A stretch of DNA of 8,638 nt from Alphaproteobacteria bacterium. GTDB taxonomy: Bacteria > Pseudomonadota > Alphaproteobacteria > Rhizobiales > Devosiaceae. This document shows, piece after piece, positions 1-5,023 of the stretch; within the stretch, counting starts at the first letter, position 1; each line of letters opens with the position of its first letter. A program made the translations under genes and the position numbers. The stretch spans positions 1-8,638 of the forward strand of contig JAHJOS010000294.1 of assembly GCA_018820005.1 (NCBI GenBank), in the 5' to 3' direction. The notes under the pieces are model-generated. The model was not told where the DNA came from. It did not search any database and was given only the letters and a program-made list of their open reading frames with translations.

Positions 1-155
1 CCTATGTGTCGCTGGAACGCGCCGTGGAATTTGCCAATTGCTGGGGCTCGGACTTCCACCAGGCTGGCGAGGCGGGCCACATCAACGTCGCCTCCGGCCA
101 CGGCCCCTGGCCCGAGGGCCTGCTGATGTTCACCCGCCTGATGCAGCGGCTCTAA
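1..155 (+). CDS. RBBP9/YdeN-family serine hydrolase, C-terminal fragment
   Basis: Only the last 50 codons are in the window, read in frame from base 3 to the TAA at 153-155. The visible text contains a WGS motif, then GHIN followed by SGHGPWPEG, then a short helix ending in MQRL. This arrangement is the C-terminal signature of the RBBP9/YdeN alpha/beta hydrolases, small single-domain proteins of roughly 180-200 residues. The His of GHIN is the expected catalytic-triad His; the nucleophile Ser and the Asp would lie upstream of the window. The natural substrate of the bacterial members is generally unknown. The stop codon shares one base with the ATG of the following acetyltransferase gene (TAATG), so the two are probably co-transcribed and translationally coupled. 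Family call is fairly safe; function is not. Confidence 0.8.
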   Translation, partial: YVSLERAVEFANCWGSDFHQAGEAGHINVASGHGPWPEGLLMFTRLMQRL

Positions 156-574
156 TGGACGGCTATTCCATTGAGGCGGGCCCACCGGCGCTCGAGGATT
201 ACCTGCGCCTGCGCATCGCCGCGGGCCTGAGCCCCAAGACGGTCGAACAGGCCACCGCAGGCCTGCCCAATACCTGGTACGGCGTCACAATCGTCCATGC
301 CGGCCGCACCATCGGCATGGGCCGCATCATCGGCGATGGCGGCACGGCGTTCCAGATCGTCGATATTGCGCTGGAGCCCGCCCACCACGGCAAGGGCCTG
401 GGCAAGGCCATCATGGCAGCGCTAATGGCGCACCTCAACGCCCACGCGCCCGAAGGCGCCTATGTCAGCCTGATCGCCGATGGCGATGCGCGCCACCTCT
501 ACGCCAAATACGGCTTCGAGCCGGTGATGCCAGCCTCCATCGGCATGGCGGCCAGGGTCACGCGTCCGGCCTGA
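155..574 (+). CDS. GNAT-family N-acetyltransferase
   Basis: A 139-residue single-domain protein of normal GNAT length. It is expected to transfer an acetyl group from acetyl-CoA to an amine; the substrate cannot be told from sequence. The acetyl-CoA pyrophosphate-binding loop is visible as HHGKGLG at residues 77-83 (R/QxxGxG/A type), preceded by the beta-4 strand VDIALEP. The C-terminal LYAKYGFE (115-122) is the usual motif B region with the Tyr often used as general acid. I chose the ATG at 155-157 because it overlaps the upstream hydrolase stop (TAATG). An earlier in-frame start at 38 would read through coding sequence of that hydrolase in another frame and adds no family-like residues. No clear Shine-Dalgarno is present, consistent with coupling. 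Confidence 0.88.
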   Translation: MDGYSIEAGPPALEDYLRLRIAAGLSPKTVEQATAGLPNTWYGVTIVHAGRTIGMGRIIGDGGTAFQIVDIALEPAHHGKGLGKAIMAALMAHLNAHAPEGAYVSLIADGDARHLYAKYGFEPVMPASIGMAARVTRPA

Positions 575-874
575 CGCATAGGTTTTTGCAGGGCGCTGCG
601 ACAGCACGATCGAACATGGCCCATGGCCGTCGGTTGTGCGCTTCCCCATCACCGCCAGACCAATGCCACGATGCGCTCTCACCCGCTGCAATCATGGCAA
701 AATTGGCCGTTTCCGGCTTACATTTATGTAAGTTGAGACCGCCGCGGGACGGGTCTAAATGTTTGATCGCTGGTTTGGAAACGCCGGCAGGACACATCGG
801 TCCTGCGACACGACGGACCCTGAAAACCGGCAAATGATGGGCCTCGTGCCCCCCAAGTCTGATGGATTTTCATC
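575..874. other. 300-bp region without a supported gene
   Basis: This lies between the acetyltransferase stop and the DUF1344-like start. A short open frame at 586-837 has no recognisable family, no ribosome binding site and no hydrophobic or motif content, so I do not call it. The notable content is the palindrome at 717-732 and two weak promoter-like pairs: TTGGCC (703-708) with TATGTA (725-730), spacer 16, and TTGAGA (733-738) with CTAAAT (755-760), spacer 16. Either would leave a 5' leader of more than 100 nt before the gene at 875. No U-tailed hairpin follows the acetyltransferase. Confidence 0.5.
717..732. promoter_or_regulatory. 7-2-7 palindrome, candidate operator
   Basis: CTTACAT, then TT, then ATGTAAG: a perfect 7-bp inverted repeat around a 2-bp centre, and locally AT-rich inside GC-rich DNA. 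Its size and symmetry suit binding of a dimeric repressor of the TetR, MarR or ArsR kind; no particular regulator is identified. It overlaps the possible -10 element at 725-730, so a bound protein would be placed to block transcription toward the gene at 875. The palindrome is seen directly; the role is inferred. Confidence 0.4.
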
Positions 875-1171
875 ATGCGCAAACTTGTAGCTTCTGCCCT
901 TGTAGCCCTGCTTGTCGCCGCTCCCGGCGCCGCCTTTGCAGCCTCTGCCACGCCGGCGCCGGCGGCCACGTCAGCCGCTGCCGAAATGTCGGCCTCCGGC
1001 ATCGTCAAGGCATTCAGCCCAACGACACATTCGCTGACCCTGGCTGACGGCAAGGTGTACCAGCTCCCCGGCACCTTCAAGGACCCGGGCATCAAGGTTG
1101 GCTCCAAGGTCACCGTGCACTGGAAGCAGAACGGCACTATGATGGACGCGAGCAGCGTCTCGCTCGGCTAA
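875..1171 (+). CDS. Small exported DUF1344-like protein
   Basis: A 98-residue protein with a clear signal peptide: positive MRKL, a hydrophobic core to about residue 19, and an AFA-A type cleavage site near residue 22. An Ala/Pro-rich linker (23-38) follows. The mature domain (about 39-98) has the pattern ASGIVKAFSP, SLTLADGKVYQLP, and GSKVTVHW, a small beta-rich fold matching DUF1344 as I know it from rhizobial genomes. It should be periplasmic. No enzymatic motif or cysteine is present in the mature part, and the function is unknown. The start at 875 is supported by the signal peptide beginning there; the ribosome binding site is poor (only a GATGGA-like stretch). It runs toward the zeta gene and probably shares the bidirectional terminator at 1179-1212. 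Confidence 0.72.
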   Translation: MRKLVASALVALLVAAPGAAFAASATPAPAATSAAAEMSASGIVKAFSPTTHSLTLADGKVYQLPGTFKDPGIKVGSKVTVHWKQNGTMMDASSVSLG

Positions 1172-1178
1172 CGCCAGC

Positions 1179-1212
1179 AAAAAAGGAGCCGGCGCATTGC
1201 ACCGGCTCCCTT
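1179..1212 (-). terminator. Intrinsic terminator between convergent genes
   Basis: GGAGCCGG at 1185-1192 pairs perfectly with CCGGCTCC at 1202-1209 around a 9-nt loop. Read on the minus strand the stem is followed at once by TTTTTT (complement of 1179-1184), a textbook rho-independent terminator for the zeta gene. Read on the plus strand the tail is only CTTTCG, so it would serve the DUF1344-like gene less efficiently. Confidence 0.85.
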
Positions 1213-1237
1213 TCGAATTTGTCGACAGATCTAGGGC

Positions 1238-1561
1238 TCAGCCCTCAGAGGCGACCTGCTCGTTGGCAAGCTGAGCCAGCTGCAACATCTTGGCGCGAAT
1301 CACATCGTCGCCGACGCTCAGCCCCTTGGCCTTGATGTCGCCGGACACCTTGCGGAACACGTCCTCGTCGCCGGCTTCCTCGAAGTCTGCTGCAACCACT
1401 TCGGCCGCATAGGCCGTCGCTGCGTCGCCGGTATGGCCCAGCAGTTCGGCGGCCCAGATGCCCAGCAGCTTGTTGCGCCGCGCCTCGGCCTTGAATTTGG
1501 TCTCCGCGTCGAAGGCAAACTTGGCTTCCTGCCCCTTCGCCCGATCATCAAACTGGCTCAT
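1238..1561 (-). CDS. DUF1476 family, F1-ATPase inhibitor subunit zeta
   Basis: A 107-residue protein of the size expected for DUF1476. This family includes the zeta subunit of alphaproteobacterial F1Fo-ATPases, characterised in Paracoccus denitrificans, which inserts its N-terminal segment into F1 and inhibits ATP hydrolysis. The diagnostic N-terminus is intact: FDDRAKGQEAKFAFDAE (residues 4-20), then FKAEARRNKLLGIWAAELLG (23-42). The rest is an acidic helical bundle containing ADFEEAGDEDVFRKV and ending VASEG. It is soluble, cytoplasmic and has no signal peptide. The start is supported by GGGAG seven bases upstream on the minus strand. It is divergent from purC, an arrangement I recall as common in rhizobia, and ends before a strong terminator. 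Confidence 0.93.
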   Translation of the reverse strand: MSQFDDRAKGQEAKFAFDAETKFKAEARRNKLLGIWAAELLGHTGDAATAYAAEVVAADFEEAGDEDVFRKVSGDIKAKGLSVGDDVIRAKMLQLAQLANEQVASEG

Positions 1562-1613
1562 GCCATTCTCCCGCTTGCCTATGACAATGCCGCCTTACAG
1601 GCGTTCGTCCATC

Positions 1614-1642
1614 GACATAGGCGGTTCAGGCAGGCAAATCAA
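1614..1642 (-). promoter_or_regulatory. Candidate sigma70-type promoter for the zeta gene
   Basis: On the minus strand TTGATT (complement of 1637-1642) is followed after exactly 17 bp by TATGTC (complement of 1614-1619). Transcription would begin near 1607, giving a leader of about 45 nt with the GGGAG ribosome binding site just before the ATG. Each hexamer has four of six consensus bases, so the assignment is plausible rather than certain. Confidence 0.4.
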
Positions 1643-1709
1643 CGACTCCTCCCACGCTGCGACCTTTCGCTCAATCAAAGCGCACGCAGGTTCGCTATCC
1701 CCGGCAAAG

Positions 1710-1735
1710 ATGCAAAAGAGCTTGCTTTTTCGCAT
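1710..1735. promoter_or_regulatory. Imperfect dyad upstream of purC
   Basis: A 26-bp interrupted inverted repeat runs from ATGCAAAA to TTTTTCGCAT around a GAGCTTGC centre; 20 of its 26 positions obey the dyad symmetry. It sits about 55-80 bp before purC, where an operator for the purine genes or the 5' end of the leader could lie. I found no good -35/-10 pair for purC nearby. It could also be chance symmetry. Confidence 0.25.
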
Positions 1736-1789
1736 GGTTCTAGCGCATGAAGCGGCCAAATTCCCCACCCCAAACGTTCCGGATTTGCA

Positions 1790-2554
1790 ATGAACCGTCG
1801 ACGCAAAATCTACGAGGGCAAGGCCAAGATCTTGTTCGAAGGTCCCGAGCCCGGCACTCTGGTTCAGTATTTCAAGGACGACACCACCGCCGGCGACGGC
1901 GCCCGTCATGAAATCATCGACGGCAAGGGCGTGCTGAACAACCGGATTTCCGAATTCGTGTTCACCAAGCTCAACGGCCTGGGCATCCCGACTCACTTCA
2001 TTCGCCGCATCAACATGCGCGAGCAGCTGATCAAGGAAGTGGAAATCATTCCGCTCGAGATCATCGTGCGCAATTTTGCTGCCGGCTCGCTGGTCAAGCG
2101 CCTGGGCCTCGAGCCCGGCACCCAGCTGCCCCGCTCGATCATCGAATTCTGCTACAAGGACGATGCGCTGCATGACCCCATGGTCAGCGAAGAGCACATC
2201 ACTGCCTTTGGCTGGGCCACCCCGGCCGAACTCGATGACATCATGAGCCTGGCCATTCGGGTCAATGATTTCCTCACGGGCCTCTTCATGGGCGTGGGCA
2301 TCCAGCTGGTCGATTTCAAGATCGAATGCGGGCGCCTCTACGAAGGCGACCTGATGCGCATCGTGCTGGCCGACGAGATCAGCCCCGACAGCTGCCGCCT
2401 GTGGGACGTCAAGACCCGCAACAAGATGGACAAGGATCGCTTCCGCGAAAACCTTGGCGGCCTGATCGAAAACTACCGCGAAGTCGCCCAGCGCCTGGGA
2501 ATCCTGGTGGAAACCGAAAATGCGCTGACCACCGGTCCGCGCCTCGTTCAGTAG
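1790..2554 (+). CDS. purC: Phosphoribosylaminoimidazole-succinocarboxamide synthase (SAICAR synthetase)
   Basis: Cytoplasmic enzyme joining CAIR and aspartate with ATP hydrolysis to give SAICAR in de novo purine synthesis. At 254 residues it is the normal bacterial short form. The N-terminus RRKIYEGKAKILFEGPEPG (4-22) and IDGKGVLNNRISEF (43-56) are family-typical. SAICAR synthetase signature 1 is complete at IIPLEIIVRNFAAGS (86-100). Signature 2 is LVDFKIECG (173-181), with Cys where the broad pattern has Phe, which I recall as usual in rhizobial PurC. DEISPDSCRLWD (195-206) follows. One oddity: the stretch that in most PurC reads TAFN(G) is TAGDG here (33-37). The start is fixed by family length, though only a weak ribosome binding site precedes it. 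purS follows 19 bp later. Confidence 0.97.
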   Translation: MNRRRKIYEGKAKILFEGPEPGTLVQYFKDDTTAGDGARHEIIDGKGVLNNRISEFVFTKLNGLGIPTHFIRRINMREQLIKEVEIIPLEIIVRNFAAGSLVKRLGLEPGTQLPRSIIEFCYKDDALHDPMVSEEHITAFGWATPAELDDIMSLAIRVNDFLTGLFMGVGIQLVDFKIECGRLYEGDLMRIVLADEISPDSCRLWDVKTRNKMDKDRFRENLGGLIENYREVAQRLGILVETENALTTGPRLVQ

Positions 2555-2560
2555 TCTTTC

Positions 2561-2576
2561 GGAGCAGATGTCCATG
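2561..2576 (+). promoter_or_regulatory. Ribosome binding site that decides the purS start
   Basis: GGAG at 2561-2564 is three bases from an ATG at 2568 and nine bases from an in-frame ATG at 2574. Three bases is too close for good initiation, so the second ATG is preferred. The first would add only Met-Ser. Confidence 0.6.
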
Positions 2577-2816
2577 AAAGCCCGCGTTACCGTGACCCTC
2601 AAGGCCGGCGTTCTCGACCCCCAGGGCCAAGCGATCGAAGGATCGCTGCGTGGCCTGGGCTTTCCTGGCGTGCAATCGGTGCGCCAGGGCAAGGTATTTG
2701 ACCTGGTGCTGGGTGGCAGCGACGTCGAAGCTGCACGGGCTCAGCTGACCGCCATGTGCGACAGGCTGCTGGCCAATACCGTGATCGAAAACTACGCGAT
2801 CGAAATCTCAAATTAA
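2574..2816 (+). CDS. purS: FGAM synthase subunit PurS
   Basis: An 80-residue protein, the usual size for PurS, the small dimeric subunit that bridges PurQ (glutaminase) and PurL (synthase) in the three-part formylglycinamidine ribonucleotide synthase. Family features are all present: the beta strand KARVTVTLKAGVLDPQG, then AIEGSLRGLGFPGV, then the VRQGKVFDLVL strand, and a C-terminal MCDRLLANTVIENYAIEI. No residue of the core looks missing. It shares an apparent transcript with purC. Its partner purQ is not next to it but 4,877 bp downstream, which is unusual; see findings. If the earlier ATG at 2568 is used the product has 82 residues. Confidence 0.95.
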   Translation: MKARVTVTLKAGVLDPQGQAIEGSLRGLGFPGVQSVRQGKVFDLVLGGSDVEAARAQLTAMCDRLLANTVIENYAIEISN

Positions 2817-2840
2817 CGCTTGAATGCGACAACTCACGAC

Positions 2841-2857
2841 GCGCCAAGAAGTGGCGC
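2841..2857. repeat. Short hairpin after purS
   Basis: GCGCCA (2841-2846) and TGGCGC (2852-2857) pair perfectly around the loop AGAAG. There is no U-tract after it, so it is not a standard intrinsic terminator. It might stabilise the 3' end of the purCS transcript. Confidence 0.4.
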
Positions 2858-2871
2858 AGGGTCCATTGACT

Positions 2872-2955
2872 ATGCTCAAAATCATCTCTCTTTCCGTGAT
2901 GTTCATCGCCTCGCTCGGGCTGCTGTTTGCAGCCTATGCATCGGTCCCCGTCTGA
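2872..2955 (+). CDS. Possible 27-residue single-span membrane micropeptide
   Basis: An ATG-TGA frame of 27 codons: a short LK start, then an almost unbroken hydrophobic run from residue 3 to about 24 ending YASVPV. This is long enough for one transmembrane helix. AGGG at 2858-2861 lies ten bases before the ATG, a little far for a ribosome binding site. I recognise no family. The evidence for translation is only the composition and the weak ribosome binding site. A frame this short in GC-rich DNA can easily arise by chance, so confidence is low. Confidence 0.35.
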   Translation: MLKIISLSVMFIASLGLLFAAYASVPV

Positions 2956-2977
2956 GGCGTCAAGCGCGCGGCTGACC

Positions 2978-2998
2978 GGCAGAAACCCCTGATCTGCC
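2978..2998 (+). terminator. Weak stem-loop, possible terminator
   Basis: GGCAGA (2978-2983) pairs with TCTGCC (2993-2998) around a nine-base loop, 23 bases after the micro-ORF stop. The following bases, AGCGCAATGACCCTTTGTT, have no immediate U-tract, so termination would be inefficient if it happens at all. Confidence 0.22.
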
Positions 2999-3059
2999 AG
3001 CGCAATGACCCTTTGTTAACCTCGATTGGCTAGCGTCCTCCCATCTTGTTTTCAAGCTG

Positions 3060-3542
3060 GTGCTGGCGGGGCCCGTGGTCGCATTTGGACGTTACCTGGT
3101 GTCGGCCGGCGCAGCCACCCTCGTTGATGTGGGGCTGGTTCAGCTTCTGCTCGCGTTCAGCCTTGTCGATTCGCCCGCCGCCTACGCCGCCATCATCGCG
3201 GCAGGGGCCGGACTGGGCATGCTCGTCAATTTTTTTGTGTCCCGCCGCTATGTGTTCGCTGCGGACAGCCGCGCGGCGCATCGCCAGCTGCTGAGCTTTG
3301 TGCTGGTTGCCTTGAGCACCCTGGCACTGCGCCTTGTCGTGGCGTTTGCGCTGGTATGGGCCTTTGCCCTGCCCGTGTTTGGCTGGCTCAGCCTGATCCC
3401 GATCGAGGCCGCACCGGAACGCCTTGCCCATCTGGGCGCCGTGGCCGTGGTGACCCTCTACTCGTTTTTCGCGCACAAGCACGTCTCCTTCGCCGGGGGC
3501 GTGGGGGCGTTCGTTTCCAGCAAGGCGGCTGCACGGCCATGA
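3060..3542 (+). CDS. GtrA-like membrane protein (putative lipid-linked sugar flippase)
   Basis: About 160 residues with four predicted membrane spans (near 11-35, 40-60, 78-104 and 123-140), the GtrA layout. The two GtrA hallmarks are visible: NFFVSRRYVF (57-66) after the second span and YSFFAHKHVSF (134-144) at the end of the fourth. GtrA proteins are thought to move polyprenyl-phosphate-linked sugars across the inner membrane for O-antigen, teichoic acid or arabinan modification. The start is uncertain: GTG at 3060 is the first reasonable codon after an in-frame TGA at 3006, but no good ribosome binding site precedes it, and GTG 3075 is possible. The stop overlaps the next gene by ATGA at 3539-3542, implying coupled translation with the flavoprotein. 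Confidence 0.87.
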   Translation: MLAGPVVAFGRYLVSAGAATLVDVGLVQLLLAFSLVDSPAAYAAIIAAGAGLGMLVNFFVSRRYVFAADSRAAHRQLLSFVLVALSTLALRLVVAFALVWAFALPVFGWLSLIPIEAAPERLAHLGAVAVVTLYSFFAHKHVSFAGGVGAFVSSKAAARP

Positions 3543-5023
3543 ACGTCCAGACCCTGATCATCGGTGCCGGCCCGGCGGGGCTGACCACAGCCTATGAACT
3601 GACCAAGGCAGGCCAGTCCGTCGCCATCATCGAACGCGACCCGGTCTATGTCGGCGGCATTTCCCGCACCGTGAACTACAAGGGCTATCGCTTCGACATC
3701 GGCGGCCATCGCTTCTTTTCCAAGAGCGCTGAAGTCGAGGCCTGGTGGACCGAGATCATGGGCGACCAGATGCTGGTCCGTCCGCGCTCGAGCCGGATCT
3801 ATTACAACGGCAAGCTGTTCGATTATCCCCTGCGCGCTGGCGACGCCCTGAGCAAGCTGGGACCCGTCGAGGCCCTGCGCTGCGTGCTGTCCTATGGCTG
3901 GGCCAAGCTGCGGCCCTATCGGCAGGTCGTCAGCTTCGAGCAATGGGTGGTCAACAATTTCGGCCGGCGCCTGTTCCAGATCTTCTTCAAGACCTATACC
4001 GAAAAAGTCTGGGGCATGGATTGCACTGACATTTCAGCCGATTGGGCCGCCCAGCGCATCAAGGGGCTCGATCTCTATACCGCCATCGTCCAGAGCCTTG
4101 GCATCACCAAATCGCCTGCTAAGGGCGAAGGGGTCATCAAGACGCTGATCAATAGTTTCCGCTATCCCCGCCTCGGCCCCGGCCAGATGTGGGAAACAGC
4201 GCGTGACAGGATCCTCGCCCAGGGCGGCAAGGTCATGATGGGTTCATCCATCACCGCCATCAGCCAGCATGCCGAAACCGGCAAATGGGTGGCCATCGTC
4301 ACAGATGCAGCGGGCAAGGAAACCAAGGTCACCGCTGACCATCTGGTCTCGTCGGCGGCGATCAACGAACTGGTGCGCCTGCTTGGCGCCGACAAAGACC
4401 CCGCAGTCGACGCAGCCGCCAAGGCGCTGCGCTATCGCGACTTCCTGATTGTCGGACTGATTGCGCGCAGCAAGGACAGCTTTGACGACAACTGGATCTA
4501 TATCCACGATCCCAGCGTCAAGGTGGGGCGCATCCAGAACTTCAAGTCCTGGTCACCCGACATGGTGCCTGACCCCGAGACGGCCTGCTACGGCATGGAA
4601 TATTTCTGCAATGCCGGCGACGAAACCTGGGACATGAGCGACGCCGACCTGATCGCCCGCGCCAGGCGCGAGATCGGCCAGCTTGGCCTGGCCCGCCCCG
4701 AGGATATCATCGACGGCTCTGTCGTGCGCCAACCCAAGGCCTATCCGGTCTATGACGACACCTACAAGATCAATGTCGACACCATCACCGAAGGGCTAGA
4801 AGCCCAGTTCAGCAATCTGCATCTGGCCGGTCGCAACGGCATGCACAAATACAACAACCAGGATCATGCCATGATGACCGGCATGCTGACGGCCCGTAAT
4901 ATCCTGGCCGGGGGCAAGGCCTATGACGTCTGGGGCGTCAACGAGGATGCCGACTACCACGAGGGCGGCGCTGCGGGCGCCGACCAGATCGAGGAACGCC
5001 TTGTTCCCCGCCGCATCGCCTGA
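3539..5023 (+). CDS. FAD/NAD(P)-binding oxidoreductase, UDP-galactopyranose mutase/HemY-like
   Basis: A 494-residue flavoprotein. The N-terminal Rossmann FAD site is clear: GAGPAG at residues 9-14 and Glu32 ending the second strand (AIIERD). GGISRTVNYKGYRFDIGGHR (39-58), continuing into FFSK, matches the amine-oxidase/HemY/UGM superfamily (COG1232 type). Near the C-terminus AGRNGMHKYNNQDHAMMTG is the FAD-binding block seen in UGM-like members, preceded by YPVYDDTYKINVDTI. There is no signal peptide or membrane span. UGM itself isomerises UDP-galactopyranose to UDP-galactofuranose, but this subgroup is biochemically undefined, so the substrate (sugar, isoprenoid or other) is open. The start is the ATG at 3539, inside ATGA with the gtrA-like stop; an upstream in-frame start at 3356 would overlay coding sequence of that gene. 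It appears to be central to the envelope cassette. Confidence 0.88.
   Translation: MNVQTLIIGAGPAGLTTAYELTKAGQSVAIIERDPVYVGGISRTVNYKGYRFDIGGHRFFSKSAEVEAWWTEIMGDQMLVRPRSSRIYYNGKLFDYPLRAGDALSKLGPVEALRCVLSYGWAKLRPYRQVVSFEQWVVNNFGRRLFQIFFKTYTEKVWGMDCTDISADWAAQRIKGLDLYTAIVQSLGITKSPAKGEGVIKTLINSFRYPRLGPGQMWETARDRILAQGGKVMMGSSITAISQHAETGKWVAIVTDAAGKETKVTADHLVSSAAINELVRLLGADKDPAVDAAAKALRYRDFLIVGLIARSKDSFDDNWIYIHDPSVKVGRIQNFKSWSPDMVPDPETACYGMEYFCNAGDETWDMSDADLIARARREIGQLGLARPEDIIDGSVVRQPKAYPVYDDTYKINVDTITEGLEAQFSNLHLAGRNGMHKYNNQDHAMMTGMLTARNILAGGKAYDVWGVNEDADYHEGGAAGADQIEERLVPRRIA
4991..5003 (+). promoter_or_regulatory. Ribosome binding site and TTG start of the glycosyltransferase gene
   Basis: GAGGAA at 4991-4996 followed by TTG at 5001-5003 (six bases after GAGG). 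The first in-frame ATG downstream (about 5262) lies after the first membrane span and the DE motif, so it cannot be the true start. The TTG is the best-supported initiation codon. Confidence 0.65.

Larger units (their letters stand above)
2817..3059. other. purS to gtrA-like intergenic region
   Basis: 243 bp containing a 6-bp perfect hairpin, a possible 27-codon micro-ORF, a second hairpin and a GTTAACC stretch at 3015-3021. No convincing -35/-10 pair was found for the cassette downstream, although TTGACT at 2866-2871 is a fair isolated -35. The region is the upstream junction of the segment that separates purS from purQ. Confidence 0.5.

Noticed and set aside
38..154. N-terminal extension of the GNAT protein from an upstream start at 38
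   Set aside because: This stretch codes for the conserved hydrolase C-terminus (GHIN, GPWPEG) in another frame; the ATG at 155 overlaps its stop codon naturally.
586..837. 83-codon plus-strand open frame in the 575-874 gap
   Set aside because: No ribosome binding site, no recognisable motif, and it would read through the palindrome. Treated as non-coding.
1234..1244. GGGCTCAGCCC palindrome at the end of the zeta gene
   Set aside because: It is short, contains the stop codon and has no U-tract; the strong hairpin at 1185-1209 explains termination better.
1595..2692. 365-codon open frame on the minus strand over purC
   Set aside because: It is fully antisense to purC and the start of purS, and its low-complexity composition matches no family.
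3356..3538. 61-residue N-terminal extension of the flavoprotein
   Set aside because: It overlaps coding sequence of the GtrA-like protein, and the Rossmann fold begins directly after the ATG at 3539.
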